NCBI RefSeq assembly: GCF_900230185.1
Contig: NZ_OCSR01000001.1
Span: 1,302,001-1,366,000, forward strand
Direction of reading: 5' to 3'
Length of the DNA stretch: 64,000 nucleotides
DNA from: Burkholderia sp. OK233
Lineage (GTDB): Bacteria; Pseudomonadota; Gammaproteobacteria; Burkholderiales; Burkholderiaceae
Shown here: positions 10,644-21,096 of the stretch, piece after piece
Position numbering within the stretch: the first letter of the stretch is position 1
Layout: each line of letters starts with the position of its first letter
The notes under the pieces: model-generated
What the model saw: the letters and a program-made list of their open reading frames with translations, nothing else
Told to the model about the DNA's origin: nothing
Database searches by the model: none
Translations under genes and position numbers: made by a program

Positions 10644-13600
10644 TTAGTTTAGGCGAGCATGAAGACCTTGTAAATCATAGACTTCCAGGTCCTTCAAATA
10701 GCGCAAACCTTCAACTGCAGCCCGCGCGCCGGACATCGTCGTGTAGTACGTGACCTTGTTCGCCTGTGCGCTCATGCGGATCGAACGCGAATCGGCAATC
10801 GCAGCACGGGTTTCGTCGACGGTCGTGAAGACCAGTGCGATTTCACCGTTCTTGATCATGTCGACGATGTGCGGACGGCCGTCCTTCACCTTGTTGACGA
10901 CCTTGACCGGCACACCGGCCGCTTCGATCGCGGCCGCCGTGCCCTTGGTCGCGACGATCGGGTAGCCGAGTTCGTGCAGCATGCGCGCGACTTCGACGGC
11001 CTTCGGCTTGTCGGCGTCCATCACGGTCAGCAGCACCGTGCCGGACTCCGGCAGACGCGAACCTGCCGCGAGCTGCGACTTGAACAGCGCTTCGCCGAAC
11101 GTCTGACCGACGCCCATCACTTCCCCGGTCGAACGCATTTCCGGTCCGAGCACCGGATCGACTGCCGGGAACTTGACAAACGGGAACACGGCCTCTTTCA
11201 CGCTGAAGTACGGCGGATCGATTTCCTTCGTCACGCCTTGTTGCGCGAGTGTCTGGCCGACCATCGCGCGCGCGGCGATCTTGGCGAGCGGCAGGCTGGT
11301 CGCCTTCGAGACATACGGCACGGTACGCGAGGCACGCGGGTTCACTTCGAGCACGTAGATCACGTCTTCTTTCGAACCATCCGCCTGCGGCACCTGCTGG
11401 ATCGCGAACTGCACGTTCATCAGGCCGATCACGTTCAGCGCCCTGGCCATTGCACCGGTCTGACGCTTCAGCTCGGCAATGGTTTCCTTCGACAGCGAGT
11501 ACGGCGGCAGCGAGCAAGCCGAGTCGCCCGAGTGCACCCCTGCCTGTTCGATGTGCTCCATCACGCCGCCGATGAACACGGCTTCGCCATCGGAGATGCA
11601 ATCCACGTCGCATTCGATCGCGTCGTTCAGGAAGCGGTCGAGCAGCACCGGCGAATCGTTCGACACCTTCACGGCCTCGCGCATGTAGCGCTCGAGATCG
11701 CGCGGCTCGTGGACGATTTCCATGGCGCGGCCGCCCAGCACGTACGACGGACGCACCACCAGCGGGTAGCCGATTTCCTCGGCGAGCTTCAGTGCTTCGT
11801 CTTCAGCACGCGCAGTGCGGTTCGGCGGCTGACGCAGGCCGAGGTCCTGCAGCAGCTTCTGGAAACGCTCGCGGTCTTCCGCGGCGTCGATCATGTCCGG
11901 CGACGTGCCCACGATCGGCACACCGTTCGCTTCGAGATCGAGTGCGAGCTTCAGCGGCGTTTGACCACCGTACTGAACGATCACGCCGACCGGCTTTTCC
12001 TTGTCGACGATTTCGAGCACGTCTTCGAGCGTCAGCGATTCGAAGTACAGACGATCGGACGTGTCGTAGTCGGTCGAAACGGTTTCAGGATTGCAGTTGA
12101 CCATGATCGTTTCGTAGCCGTCTTCGCGCATGGCGAGCGCGGCGTGCACGCAGCAGTAGTCGAACTCGATACCCTGGCCGATCCGGTTCGGGCCGCCGCC
12201 CAACACCATGATCTTCTTGTTGTTGGTCGGGTTCGCTTCGCACTCTTCCTCGTAGGTCGAGTACATGTAGGCGGTTTTCGTGGCGAACTCGGCCGCGCAC
12301 GTGTCGACGCGCTTGTACACCGGGCGCACATTCAACTCGATACGGCGCTGGCGCACTTCCGCCGGCTTCGCGCCGAGCAGCTTCGCCAAACGGCGATCCG
12401 AGAAGCCGCTTTGCTTCACATACTTGAGTTCTTCCTTCGACAGGCTTGCCAGCGTACGGCCTGCCAGCGCCTTTTCCTTCAGGATGATCTGTTCGATCTG
12501 CGCGAGGAACCACGGGTCGATCGAGGTCTCTTCGAAGATCTCTTCGGCCGTCATGCCGACACGGAATGCATCGCCGACGTACCAGATGCGATCCGGACCA
12601 GCTTCGCCGATCTCACGGATGATTTCGTCGCGGTTGCTGGTCTTTTCGTCGAGACCGTCCACCCCCACTTCGAGGCCACGCAACGCCTTCTGGAACGATT
12701 CCTGGAAGGTGCGGCCGATTGCCATCACTTCGCCGACCGACTTCATTTGCGTGGTCAGGCGCGCATCGGCTTCGCGGAATTTCTCGAACGCGAAACGCGG
12801 GATCTTGGTGACGACGTAGTCGATCGTCGGCTCGAACGAAGCCGGGGTCTGACCGCCAGTGATTTCGTTCTTCAGTTCGTCGAGCGAGTAGCCGACCGCG
12901 AGCTTCGCCGCGATCTTGGCGATCGGGAAACCGGTCGCCTTCGACGCCAATGCCGACGAGCGCGACACGCGCGGATTCATTTCGATCACGACCATCCGGC
13001 CATCTTTCGGATTGATCGAGAACTGCACGTTCGAACCGCCCGTGTCCACGCCGATCTCGCGCAGCACCGCGAGCGATGCGTTACGCAGGATCTGGTATTC
13101 CTTGTCCGTGAGCGTTTGCGCCGGCGCGACGGTGATCGAGTCGCCGGTGTGGATGCCCATCGGGTCCAGGTTTTCGATCGAGCAAACGATGATGCAGTTG
13201 TCCTTTTTGTCGCGGACCACTTCCATCTCGTACTCTTTCCAGCCGAGCAGCGATTCTTCGATCAGCAGTTCGCGCGTGGGCGACAGGTCGAGACCGCGCT
13301 TGCAGATCTCTTCGAATTCGTCACGGTTGTACGCGATGCCGCCGCCCGAACCGCCGAGCGTGAACGACGGACGGATCACGACCGGATAACCGCCGCTACC
13401 CGTTTGCACGGCGATGTCCGCCTGCACCTGCAGTGCTTCTTCCATCGAATGCGCGGTGCCCGACTTGGCCGAACCGAGGCCGATTCTGGTCATCGCGTCT
13501 TTGAACTTCTGGCGGTCTTCCGCCTTATCGATCGCTTCCGGCGAGGCACCGATCAGCTCGACCTTGTACTTCTCCAGCACGCCGTGCGCGTGGAGATCCA

Positions 13601-13898
13601 GCGCGCAATTCAGCGCGGTCTGGCCGCCCATCGTCGGCAGGATCGCGTCCGGGCGTTCCTTGGCGATGATGCGCTCCACCACTTCCCACGTGATCGGCTC
13701 GATGTAGGTCACGTCGGCCGTGTTCGGGTCGGTCATGATCGTCGCCGGATTGCTGTTGACGAGAATGACCTTGTAGCCTTCCTCACGCAGCGCCTTGCAT
13801 GCCTGCGCGCCCGAGTAATCGAACTCGCACGCCTGGCCGATGATGATCGGACCCGCGCCGATGATGAGGATGCTCTTGATGTCTGTCCGCTTGGGCAT
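10644..13898 (-). CDS. carB: Carbamoyl-phosphate synthase large subunit CarB
   Basis: A 1084-residue subunit that makes carbamoyl phosphate from bicarbonate, ammonia (channelled from CarA) and two ATP, for pyrimidine and arginine synthesis. It has two homologous ATP-grasp halves: the N-terminal half ([17 protein letters not shown]; then [14 protein letters not shown]) and the C-terminal half starting near residue 557 ([28 protein letters not shown]). These are separated by an oligomerisation domain and followed by an MGS-like allosteric domain from about 935. Length is standard. It lies 122 bases after carA on the same strand. Confidence 0.98.
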   Translation of the reverse strand: MPKRTDIKSILIIGAGPIIIGQACEFDYSGAQACKALREEGYKVILVNSNPATIMTDPNTADVTYIEPITWEVVERIIAKERPDAILPTMGGQTALNCALDLHAHGVLEKYKVELIGASPEAIDKAEDRQKFKDAMTRIGLGSAKSGTAHSMEEALQVQADIAVQTGSGGYPVVIRPSFTLGGSGGGIAYNRDEFEEICKRGLDLSPTRELLIEESLLGWKEYEMEVVRDKKDNCIIVCSIENLDPMGIHTGDSITVAPAQTLTDKEYQILRNASLAVLREIGVDTGGSNVQFSINPKDGRMVVIEMNPRVSRSSALASKATGFPIAKIAAKLAVGYSLDELKNEITGGQTPASFEPTIDYVVTKIPRFAFEKFREADARLTTQMKSVGEVMAIGRTFQESFQKALRGLEVGVDGLDEKTSNRDEIIREIGEAGPDRIWYVGDAFRVGMTAEEIFEETSIDPWFLAQIEQIILKEKALAGRTLASLSKEELKYVKQSGFSDRRLAKLLGAKPAEVRQRRIELNVRPVYKRVDTCAAEFATKTAYMYSTYEEECEANPTNNKKIMVLGGGPNRIGQGIEFDYCCVHAALAMREDGYETIMVNCNPETVSTDYDTSDRLYFESLTLEDVLEIVDKEKPVGVIVQYGGQTPLKLALDLEANGVPIVGTSPDMIDAAEDRERFQKLLQDLGLRQPPNRTARAEDEALKLAEEIGYPLVVRPSYVLGGRAMEIVHEPRDLERYMREAVKVSNDSPVLLDRFLNDAIECDVDCISDGEAVFIGGVMEHIEQAGVHSGDSACSLPPYSLSKETIAELKRQTGAMARALNVIGLMNVQFAIQQVPQADGSKEDVIYVLEVNPRASRTVPYVSKATSLPLAKIAARAMVGQTLAQQGVTKEIDPPYFSVKEAVFPFVKFPAVDPVLGPEMRSTGEVMGVGQTFGEALFKSQLAAGSRLPESGTVLLTVMDADKPKAVEVARMLHELGYPIVATKGTAAAIEAAGVPVKVVNKVKDGRPHIVDMIKNGEIALVFTTVDETRAAIADSRSIRMSAQANKVTYYTTMSGARAAVEGLRYLKDLEVYDLQGLHARLN

Positions 13899-13974
13899 AA
13901 CGCTCTCGCTAATGTATTCCTGAATTCTTTCCGTCGGCGCGCTGCGTTAATACGTTGCGCGCGCTCTGTTTTGT

Positions 13975-13995
13975 GCGGCTCGCGTTGCGAGCCGC
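13975..13995. promoter_or_regulatory. carA-carB intercistronic hairpin
   Basis: GCGGCTCGC, loop GTT, GCGAGCCGC is a perfect 9-bp stem in the 122-base gap between carA and carB. No T-run follows, so an mRNA processing or stability element is more likely than a terminator. Confidence 0.45.
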
Positions 13996-14020
13996 GCGCC
14001 GCCTGGGCGCTTCACAAGAC

Positions 14021-15175
14021 TTATGCCGCTGCAGTCTTGCCGGCCTTCTTTGTGTCCATCAACGCGGTGAAGCGGTCGAACAGATAGGCGATATCGTGCG
14101 GACCGGGCGACGCTTCCGGGTGGCCCTGGAAGCAGAACGCCGGCTTGTCGGTCAGCGCGAAGCCTTGCAGCGTGCCGTCGAACAGCGAGATGTGCGTGAC
14201 CTTGGCATTGGCCGGCAGCGTGTCAGCGTCGACCGCGAAACCGTGGTTCTGCGACGTGATAACCACACGGCCGTCTTCGAGATCCTTTACCGGATGGTTC
14301 GCGCCGTGGTGGCCGGTCTTCATCTTCAGGGTCTTGGCGCCGAGCGCGAGGCCCATGATCTGGTGGCCGAGGCAAATGCCGAAGGTCGGAATGCCGCGCT
14401 CGATCAGCTCCTTGGTGGCCGCGATCGCGTAGTCGCACGGTTCCGGATCGCCGGGGCCGTTCGACAGGAACACGCCGTCCGGGTTGAGCGCGAGCGCGTC
14501 GGCAGCAGAAGCTTGCGCCGGCAGCACGGTCACGTGGCAGCCGCGCTCAGCCAGCATGCGCAGAATGTTGTACTTCACGCCGTAATCGAACGCGACCACG
14601 CGGTACTTCGGCGCGTTCTGCGTGCCGTAGCCAGAGCCCAGACGCCATTCGGTCTGGGTCCATTCGTAGCTTTCTTTCGTCGACACGACCTTCGCGAGAT
14701 CCATGCCTGACAAACCCGGGAACGAGCGCGCGAGTTCGATTGCCTTCGCTTCGTCATCCGAACCGGCCAGAATGGCGCCGTTCTGCGCACCCTTGTCGCG
14801 CAGCACGCGGGTCAGCATACGGGTGTCGAGACCGGCGATGGCGACCACGCCTTCGTCCTTCAGGTACTGCGGGAGCGTGCGCTCCATGCGGAAGTTCGAC
14901 GCGAGAACCGGCAGATCACGGATGATCAGGCCGGCGGCATGGACTTTCGTGGCTTCGACGTCTTCGGCATTCACGCCGACGTTACCGATGTGCGGATACG
15001 TGAGGGTCACGATCTGGCGCGCGTAGCTCGGGTCGGTCAGGATTTCCTGATAACCGGTGATAGCGGTGTTGAACACGACTTCGCCGATCGTATGCCCGGG
15101 GGCACCGATCGAGTAACCACGAAAGACCGTGCCGTCGGCGAGTGCGAGCAAAGCGGGAGAAAATGACGGCAACAC
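14021..15175 (-). CDS. carA: Carbamoyl-phosphate synthase small subunit CarA
   Basis: Glutaminase subunit that releases ammonia for CarB. The N-terminal CPSase domain starts [17 protein letters not shown]. The class I glutamine amidotransferase domain carries the nucleophile in FGICLGHQ and the His/Glu of QGHPEASPG. The frame runs open to 15409, but the GTG at 15175 has AAGGAG seven bases upstream and yields 384 residues, the normal family length. A TATAAT promoter about 240 bases upstream implies a long untranslated leader. Confidence 0.95.
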   Translation of the reverse strand: MLPSFSPALLALADGTVFRGYSIGAPGHTIGEVVFNTAITGYQEILTDPSYARQIVTLTYPHIGNVGVNAEDVEATKVHAAGLIIRDLPVLASNFRMERTLPQYLKDEGVVAIAGLDTRMLTRVLRDKGAQNGAILAGSDDEAKAIELARSFPGLSGMDLAKVVSTKESYEWTQTEWRLGSGYGTQNAPKYRVVAFDYGVKYNILRMLAERGCHVTVLPAQASAADALALNPDGVFLSNGPGDPEPCDYAIAATKELIERGIPTFGICLGHQIMGLALGAKTLKMKTGHHGANHPVKDLEDGRVVITSQNHGFAVDADTLPANAKVTHISLFDGTLQGFALTDKPAFCFQGHPEASPGPHDIAYLFDRFTALMDTKKAGKTAAA

Positions 15176-15603
15176 GGGAGACTCCTTGGGGAACACCCTG
15201 TTGCCGACCTGTCTATCCGACTGCGAGCCGCAGCGAAACGCATCGACAGGATGCGTGCGCAGACTCGCTCGCGTACTGCTGATGACGTCGCAAGGGGCGC
15301 GATGGGTCCATTGTGTGGACGGATCGGCCAGGGTGCGGGGCGTCAAAAGCGCGCGGCGGATGAACGGTATGGGAGAGGTAGGCGCTAGGGTGCGGGTTGA
15401 TAAGCTCAAACCTTGAAATTATAGCGTGAAACTACCCTTCCCTCCAAATCCGAGATGGGGAGCCGGCGTAACGGAGCACGCCCCAAAACGGGTCGAAGCC
15501 TTGCAGCGCATGGCTCAGAAGCCGCTGGACAAAATTTGCACGGGCCAGAATCGGGATAGAACCGGTAAATATGACCCTGCCCGGCGAACGACCCACGAAG
15601 GCC
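15176..15603. other. carA leader/promoter region and MFS gene downstream flank
   Basis: 428 bases without a supported gene. It contains the putative carA promoter at 15418-15447 and a ~240-base leader before the carA GTG. Between the promoter and the MFS stop (15604) no clear terminator is visible. Small frames here have no ribosome-binding sites and look spurious. Confidence 0.6.
15418..15447 (-). promoter_or_regulatory. Putative sigma-70 promoter of carAB
   Basis: On the minus strand a perfect TATAAT (15418-15423) is preceded by TTGGAG (15442-15447) with an 18-base spacer. Transcription from here would produce an untranslated leader of roughly 235 bases before the carA GTG. Confidence 0.55.
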
Positions 15604-16845
15604 TTAAACCTGCCGTTCGGCATGCACGTGCGCCGACTGAAGCCGTGTGCGGCCGGGCAATACGTACCAGATCGCGCTCAACAGTTGCAGCGCCATCAGA
15701 ATGCCCCAGGCGGTCAGATGCGCGGCGGCCGGATAATGTCCGCCGCTGGCCGGCCAGCGCGACAGCACCGCGCCGACGCCGATCTGGAAGCCGAAAATCA
15801 GCAGAAAGATGATCAGTGTCAGGGTGGTATTCACCCGACCAATCATCTGCGCTGGGAAGTGCCGCGCCATCACAGCGTAGCTAAGAATCCCGGTACCGCC
15901 AAAGATCCCGTACGCTGCCCACAGCAGGCTCGCGGGCAGCGGCGCGTTGAACATGATCAGCAGTTGGGTGACGACGAACAGCGCCATGCCGATGCCGCAA
16001 AACACGTGCAACGAGACACCGCGCCGCTCCAGGCCGCGTGCCGCCGCACCGAAGCCCACGCAGCCGGCCATCATCGCGAAGCCGAGAATCGATACCAGCG
16101 CGGCAGCTTCACGCGGTTCGAAGCCCTGCACGTCGCGCAACCAGGCGCCGACCCACAGCGATTGCATCGCGTAGAACACGCCCTGCGTCACGACCGAAAA
16201 CGACGCGATCTTCCAGAATGCCGCGCTCTTCAAGATGCGCAAAGTGCCCTTGAACTGGGCCCCGAGACTTGCCTGGTGATGGGTTTCCTTTGTGTCCGGC
16301 GCGAGGGTCCACTGCGCGACCGCCACCAGTACCGTGAGCAGGCCCAGGCCAACGCAGACCGCACGCCAACTGGCGAAGCTCAGCACCCACGTGAGCGGAG
16401 AACCGACCATCACGCCGCCGAAGCCGCCAATCGCCATCACCAGCCCGTTCATCAGCGGCAGCCGTGCCGACGCGAAATGCTGCGCCAGCGCCTTGAAAGC
16501 GGCACCGAGGCACACGGACACGCCGACGCCGATCAGCAGACGCCCGATCATCATCACGCCAACGCCGTGCGCCGCGCCGAACACCCAGATTCCCAGCGCG
16601 GCAAATAGCAGGGTGACCGCCGTCACCCGACGTGCGCCGAAGTGGTCCAGCAACACGCCGGCCGGAATCTGCGCGCCCGCGAAGCCGAGGAAATACAGGC
16701 TGGTCAGCAAGCCGAGATCAGTGGCCGACAAGCCGAGATCGTGCGTGATGAAGGGCGCAAAGCCCAGATTGACGCCGCGAAACACGTACGAAACAAAGTA
16801 ACCGGCGGAAAACAGAAGAAAAACGCGCAGCTGGGTCGACGACAT
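15604..16845 (-). CDS. Major facilitator superfamily transporter
   Basis: A 413-residue protein with about 12 membrane helices in two halves. After helix 2 comes the MFS motif-A-like loop (LLDHFGARRV). A long cytoplasmic central loop near residue 195 contains TKETHHQASLG. The pattern fits the MFS drug/metabolite group, but the substrate cannot be read from sequence. The chosen start MSSTQLRVF (16845) begins right at helix 1. The longer frame to 16971 crosses the mltD terminator and is unlikely. It stands alone between carA and mltD. Confidence 0.8.
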   Translation of the reverse strand: MSSTQLRVFLLFSAGYFVSYVFRGVNLGFAPFITHDLGLSATDLGLLTSLYFLGFAGAQIPAGVLLDHFGARRVTAVTLLFAALGIWVFGAAHGVGVMMIGRLLIGVGVSVCLGAAFKALAQHFASARLPLMNGLVMAIGGFGGVMVGSPLTWVLSFASWRAVCVGLGLLTVLVAVAQWTLAPDTKETHHQASLGAQFKGTLRILKSAAFWKIASFSVVTQGVFYAMQSLWVGAWLRDVQGFEPREAAALVSILGFAMMAGCVGFGAAARGLERRGVSLHVFCGIGMALFVVTQLLIMFNAPLPASLLWAAYGIFGGTGILSYAVMARHFPAQMIGRVNTTLTLIIFLLIFGFQIGVGAVLSRWPASGGHYPAAAHLTAWGILMALQLLSAIWYVLPGRTRLQSAHVHAERQV

Positions 16846-16930
16846 AAGCTTTGAAATGAGCGGCCGACGAGGCCTGAGCACGAACGATAAATGAAATGAG
16901 CGAAATTCGCCTGAATTGATCTGCAGAATG

Positions 16931-16959
16931 AAAAACGCCGTCACCCTAAGGTGACGGCG
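16931..16959 (-). terminator. Intrinsic terminator after mltD
   Basis: On the minus strand CGCCGTCACC, loop TTAG, GGTGACGGCG is followed directly by five T's (16931-16935), about 90 bases past the mltD stop. Confidence 0.88.
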
Positions 16960-17046
16960 TCGGAATAACACGGTGCGTGATCGGAGCGCAATTCATGCGC
17001 TGCCCCCGCAACGCATGTGGTCACTACCGTGGAGCCGCTTTTTGGT

Positions 17047-18741
17047 CTACTTACCCTTCTTCGCGTTGGCCGCGGTCTTCTGGCGGCTATCTGCCGCAGC
17101 CTTCGACGCCTTGCTGGACGTGGAAGCCGACACCTTCTCCACCTTGCCCTTGCTGGCGCTGGACGTTGTCGGCTTGCTCGCTTTACCCACCGGCTCAGAC
17201 ACCTTCACCACGGCGGAGCGGCCACGACCCTTCTTCTTATCGTAGCGCGAATCGTTCTTCGTGTCTGTGACACGGGTGCCGATCTTCTCGACGCCGCCGC
17301 CCTGCACGTCGGTCGCGATGCGCTCCGGACCCGGTTCGCTCGGCATCGCCTTGCCGACCGGCACGTGCAGCACGATCACCTGGCCACGCGAAACCTGATC
17401 GCGATGCGTGCGATTCCACGCCTTCAATTGACCGATCGAAACGCCGTAACGCACTGCGATGGCGGCCATGGATTGATTGCGACGCACGCGGATCAGCATC
17501 TTTTGGGTGTCGGGAACGTCGGGCTCCATGGCGAGCACGGCACTTTCAGCGACGTCGGCACTGATGTCTTCGTCGTCGTCCGAACCACGCGGCACCACGA
17601 TTGTGGAACCCGGCTTCAAACGCATGCCGGCCGGAATCTTGTTCACTTCCATCAGCGTGTCGGCGTCGACACCGATCTTTTGCGCGATCGCCGCTGGCGC
17701 CGAGCGCTCCGTGACCGTGTACGTGGTCCAGGACGACAGCGAGCCGGAATAGCTCTTCAGATTACGTTCGAAAGCGCTGGCGTTATCGAACGGCAGCAGG
17801 ATTTGCGGCTGCGTGGCGCCGAGAATCACCGGCTTCCTGAACGATGGGTTCAGCGAGCGGAATTCGTCCGGCGACAGATTGGCGAGTTTTGCCGCCATGT
17901 CCACGTCGATGTCGTGCGAGGTCGTGACCGTCACGAAATACGGGTGGTTTGGAATCGACGGCAGCGTGAGCCCGTACATCTGCGGGTTCATTACGATGTT
18001 CTTCACCGCCTGCAGCTTGGGCACGTAGTTGCGCGTCTCGTTCGGCATGCGCAGGCTGAGGTAGTCGGTGGGCAGCCCCGCCGCTTCGTTGCGCGCGATC
18101 GCACGCTGCACGTTGCCCTCACCCCAGTTATAGGCGGCGAGCGCCAGTTGCCAGTCGCCGAACATGTCATGCAGACGCGACAGATAGTCGAGCGCGGCGC
18201 TGGTCGAAGCCAGCACGTCGCGGCGCTCGTCCTGCCACATGTTCTGCTTGAGGTTGTAGGTGCGGCCCGTGCCCGGCATGAACTGCCACATGCCGGCGGC
18301 CTTCGCCACCGACAACGCCTGCGGGCTGTACGCGGATTCGATGAACGGCAGCAAGGCGAGCTCGGTCGGCATATTGCGCGCTTCGAGCTCTTCGACGATG
18401 TGGTACAGGTATTTCTGCGAGCGCTCGGTCATGCGCTGCACGTAGTCCGGGCGCTGCGCATACCAGTTGACCTGCATGTCGACGAGGTCGGTTTGCAGAT
18501 CCGGCATCTGAAAACCACGGCGAATACGGCCCCACAAATCGGCGTCCGCGCTCGTCAGCTGAGTGACCGAGCCTTGATCGACGTTGATCGTCTCTTTGGC
18601 GGTGGCTGTCTTGCGAAGGGCGTCGGCTACGGCTTGCTGACTGTCGGGGTTTGTTGCGGTGGTGAGGCTATTCGTCGCCGGTCCCTGACTCGCGCAAGCG
18701 GCGAGTGTCAGGACCAACAACGCACTAAAGATAAATCGCAT
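17047..18741 (-). CDS. mltD: Membrane-bound lytic murein transglycosylase MltD with two LysM domains
   Basis: Cleaves peptidoglycan to 1,6-anhydromuropeptides at the cell envelope. The ATG at 18741 opens a lipoprotein signal with lipobox LAAC, so the mature protein is lipid-anchored. A family 23 SLT domain follows (catalytic Glu in PFIESAYSP, then AGMWQFMPGTGRTY and ALAAYNWGEGNV). Two LysM repeats lie near residues 345-390 and 425-470. The last ~80 residues are a Lys/Ser/Ala-rich tail. It has 564 residues and its own strong terminator. An upstream in-frame start at 18759 would precede the lipobox and is less likely. Confidence 0.93.
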   Translation of the reverse strand: MRFIFSALLVLTLAACASQGPATNSLTTATNPDSQQAVADALRKTATAKETINVDQGSVTQLTSADADLWGRIRRGFQMPDLQTDLVDMQVNWYAQRPDYVQRMTERSQKYLYHIVEELEARNMPTELALLPFIESAYSPQALSVAKAAGMWQFMPGTGRTYNLKQNMWQDERRDVLASTSAALDYLSRLHDMFGDWQLALAAYNWGEGNVQRAIARNEAAGLPTDYLSLRMPNETRNYVPKLQAVKNIVMNPQMYGLTLPSIPNHPYFVTVTTSHDIDVDMAAKLANLSPDEFRSLNPSFRKPVILGATQPQILLPFDNASAFERNLKSYSGSLSSWTTYTVTERSAPAAIAQKIGVDADTLMEVNKIPAGMRLKPGSTIVVPRGSDDDEDISADVAESAVLAMEPDVPDTQKMLIRVRRNQSMAAIAVRYGVSIGQLKAWNRTHRDQVSRGQVIVLHVPVGKAMPSEPGPERIATDVQGGGVEKIGTRVTDTKNDSRYDKKKGRGRSAVVKVSEPVGKASKPTTSSASKGKVEKVSASTSSKASKAAADSRQKTAANAKKGK

Positions 18742-18898
18742 GAACGTCTCGGCTTCCACAAGGGCTGGAATTTGCAGCCGATAGTACGAAACGGCAACGT
18801 TTACGTCAATCGGAAAATGACGAAAAAAATCAAGGAAATCTTGGGCTTGGCGAATTTTTGCGATTCTTCGCGTGAGGAATACCCTGATGCCGAACGGG

Positions 18899-19690
18899 TC
18901 AACGAAAGCGGTTTTTCCATTCGCGCATTAGCGTAAATGCCGTTAAACGATCGGACACTTTTTCGTGCAACTGCTCTTGCAAGGTGGCGCGAATCGCCGG
19001 ACTGTCGGCACGCAAAAATGGATTCACGGCGCGTTCGTGGGCGATGGTGGTGGGTAGCGTCGGCACATGGCGCGCCCGCAATTCGCTCGCCGTGTCACGC
19101 CAGGCTTGCAGTTCGGCGTTGCCCGGCTCGCAGGCGAGCGCGAAGCGGATGTTCGACAATGTGTACTCGTGGGCGCAGTGAACCTCGGTCGCGCCGGGCA
19201 GTGCGGCCAGCGAATCCAGCGACGCCAGCATCTGCGTGGGCGTGCCTTCGAACAAGCGGCCGCAGCCGCATGCGAACAGCGTGTCGCCACAAAATACGTG
19301 CGGCGTGCCGCGCGGGTCGGCCGCCTGAAAATAGGCAATATGGCCGCTCGTGTGACCGGGCACGTCGAGCACGTTGAATTCGAGTGCTGGCGCCGCAATC
19401 GTCACATGATCACCGTTTTTGAGACGATGCGTGAGATGCTGGATCGCCTCACCAGCGGGGCCGTACACGGGAACGGCCTGGCCGTTCAGCAGATCGGCCA
19501 CCCCACCGACATGGTCTTGGTGATGGTGCGTGAGTAAAATAGCGCTCAGCCGCCAACCCCGTTTCGCCAGATATGCGCGCACGGGGGCGGCCTCACCCGG
19601 ATCGACGACCGCCGCATGATGCCCGTCGGAAACGACCCAGATGTAATTGTCTTCAAACGCCGGGACCGGTACGTACTCGAGCGCATTCAT
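18899..19690 (-). CDS. gloB: Hydroxyacylglutathione hydrolase (glyoxalase II) GloB
   Basis: Hydrolyses S-lactoylglutathione to lactate and glutathione in methylglyoxal detoxification. This 263-residue metallo-beta-lactamase-fold protein has the metal site THHHQDH near residue 54, then VPGHTSGH, FCGDTLFACGCGRLFEG and CAHEYTLSN. All are expected glyoxalase II motifs. It is divergent from the methyltransferase gene, with only 19 bases between the two start codons. Each promoter must therefore lie at or inside the other gene's 5' end. Confidence 0.95.
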   Translation of the reverse strand: MNALEYVPVPAFEDNYIWVVSDGHHAAVVDPGEAAPVRAYLAKRGWRLSAILLTHHHQDHVGGVADLLNGQAVPVYGPAGEAIQHLTHRLKNGDHVTIAAPALEFNVLDVPGHTSGHIAYFQAADPRGTPHVFCGDTLFACGCGRLFEGTPTQMLASLDSLAALPGATEVHCAHEYTLSNIRFALACEPGNAELQAWRDTASELRARHVPTLPTTIAHERAVNPFLRADSPAIRATLQEQLHEKVSDRLTAFTLMREWKNRFR

Positions 19691-19709
19691 AGGCGACGCA
19701 TTCTCTGAT

Positions 19710-20573
19710 ATGACTGATCGAGCGATTATAGACTGGCCTGCCTGGACTGATTCGCCACCCGGCCGCTACGTACTCGAGTGGGAGCAGACCCAGCTCGATC
19801 GCGTGGTGTCCGACGTGTTCGGTTACCATGCGCTGCAACTCGGCCTGCCGCAGCTCGACGCCCTGCGCGAGAACCGCATGCCGTGTCGCGGGCTCGTGCT
19901 CGACGCAGCGAGCGGCGCGAGCGCGCCCTACACTTTTCCGCGCGGCCTCGGGCGCGCCGGGAATGGCTCGGGCAGAGGCATGGGTAACAGCGCCGCTCAA
20001 GGTCTGCCCGCGGGTTTGCCTGCGCCCGCTGGACGCAGCGCTGTCTGGTGCGATCTGCTCGACTTGCCGTTCGAAGCACAAAGCGTCGACCTGATCGTGA
20101 TGCCGCATACGCTGGAATTCACGAGCGACCCGCACCGGCTGCTGCGCGAAGCGGAGCGCGTGCTGATGCCCGAAGGCCAGTTGATCATTCTCGGCTTCAA
20201 TTCGCTGTCGCTGTGGGGCGCGCGCCAATCGGTCGGCAAAATGACCGGCCGGCCGTTCGTGCCCGCCGCAGTTGACCTGATCGCCTTCACGCGCCTGAAA
20301 GACTGGATCAAATTGCTGGGTTTCGACCTTGAACGCGGGCGCTTCGGCTGCTATCGTCCGCCGCTCGGCAGCGAACAATGGCTGTCCCGCTATGGCTTCA
20401 TGGAAGCCGCCGGTGACCGCTGGTGGCCGATTTTCGGCGCCACCTACATGATCAAGGCGATCAAGCGCGTGCGCGGCATGCGCCTCGTCGGCCCGCTGAA
20501 AGTAAAGAAACCTGTCCTCGCCGCGGGCCTCGCGCCCGCCGCCACTCCGAACACACGCAACCACACTCAATGA
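19710..20573 (+). CDS. Class I SAM-dependent methyltransferase
   Basis: A 287-residue predicted methyltransferase. Residues after about 60 hold a degenerate SAM-binding start ([13 protein letters not shown]), then [28 protein letters not shown] and [14 protein letters not shown], which are the motif II/III region of type 11/UbiE-like enzymes. The substrate is unknown. Its stop overlaps the rnhA start by four bases (ATGA), so the two are co-translated. The frame is open upstream into gloB, but [10 protein letters not shown] is the first ATG outside gloB. No Shine-Dalgarno is evident. Confidence 0.8.
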   Translation: MTDRAIIDWPAWTDSPPGRYVLEWEQTQLDRVVSDVFGYHALQLGLPQLDALRENRMPCRGLVLDAASGASAPYTFPRGLGRAGNGSGRGMGNSAAQGLPAGLPAPAGRSAVWCDLLDLPFEAQSVDLIVMPHTLEFTSDPHRLLREAERVLMPEGQLIILGFNSLSLWGARQSVGKMTGRPFVPAAVDLIAFTRLKDWIKLLGFDLERGRFGCYRPPLGSEQWLSRYGFMEAAGDRWWPIFGATYMIKAIKRVRGMRLVGPLKVKKPVLAAGLAPAATPNTRNHTQ

Positions 20574-21016
20574 CTTCCGACATCATCGATATTTATACCG
20601 ACGGCGCCTGCAAGGGCAACCCCGGCCCTGGCGGTTGGGGCGCGCTGCTGCGCTTCGGCGACCAGGAAAAAGAACTGTTCGGCGGTGAACCCAACACCAC
20701 CAACAATCGCATGGAACTGATGGGCGTGATCGGCGCGCTCGAGGCGCTCAAGCGTCCCTGCAAGGCCGTCGTGCACACTGACTCGCAATACGTGCAGAAA
20801 GGCATCAGCGAATGGATCCACGGCTGGAAGAAAAAAGGCTGGATCACCGCCGCGAAGCAACCGGTGAAGAATGCCGATCTCTGGAAGCGACTCGATGCGC
20901 TGGTCGCGCAGCACGACATCGAATGGCGCTGGGTGCGCGGTCACAACGGCCACCCAGAAAACGAACGCGCGGATCAACTGGCCAATCGCGGCGTCGCGTC
21001 ACTCGCGGAAATGTGA
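20570..21016 (+). CDS. rnhA: Ribonuclease HI
   Basis: Degrades the RNA strand of RNA-DNA hybrids. The 148-residue protein carries the four catalytic acidic sites in order: [16 protein letters not shown] (Asp near 9), NNRMELMG (Glu near 48), VHTDSQYV (Asp near 70) and [12 protein letters not shown] (Asp near 133). The basic handle KKKGWITA is present. The ATG overlaps the methyltransferase stop. dnaQ follows after 80 bases, the same rnhA-dnaQ adjacency known from E. coli (there divergent). Confidence 0.97.
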   Translation: MTSDIIDIYTDGACKGNPGPGGWGALLRFGDQEKELFGGEPNTTNNRMELMGVIGALEALKRPCKAVVHTDSQYVQKGISEWIHGWKKKGWITAAKQPVKNADLWKRLDALVAQHDIEWRWVRGHNGHPENERADQLANRGVASLAEM

Positions 21017-21096
21017 TGCGTGCCGTGATGCCCGCGGCGACACCCACGCGCGCGCCCTTCTTTTTTGCTGATTTCTTTAGAGCAGGCTAATCCGAC

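Noticed and set aside
10869..14087. 1072-codon open frame on the plus strand
   Set aside because: It is antisense to carB, rich in Arg and His, and reflects codon bias of the opposite-strand gene. CarB motifs are unambiguous.
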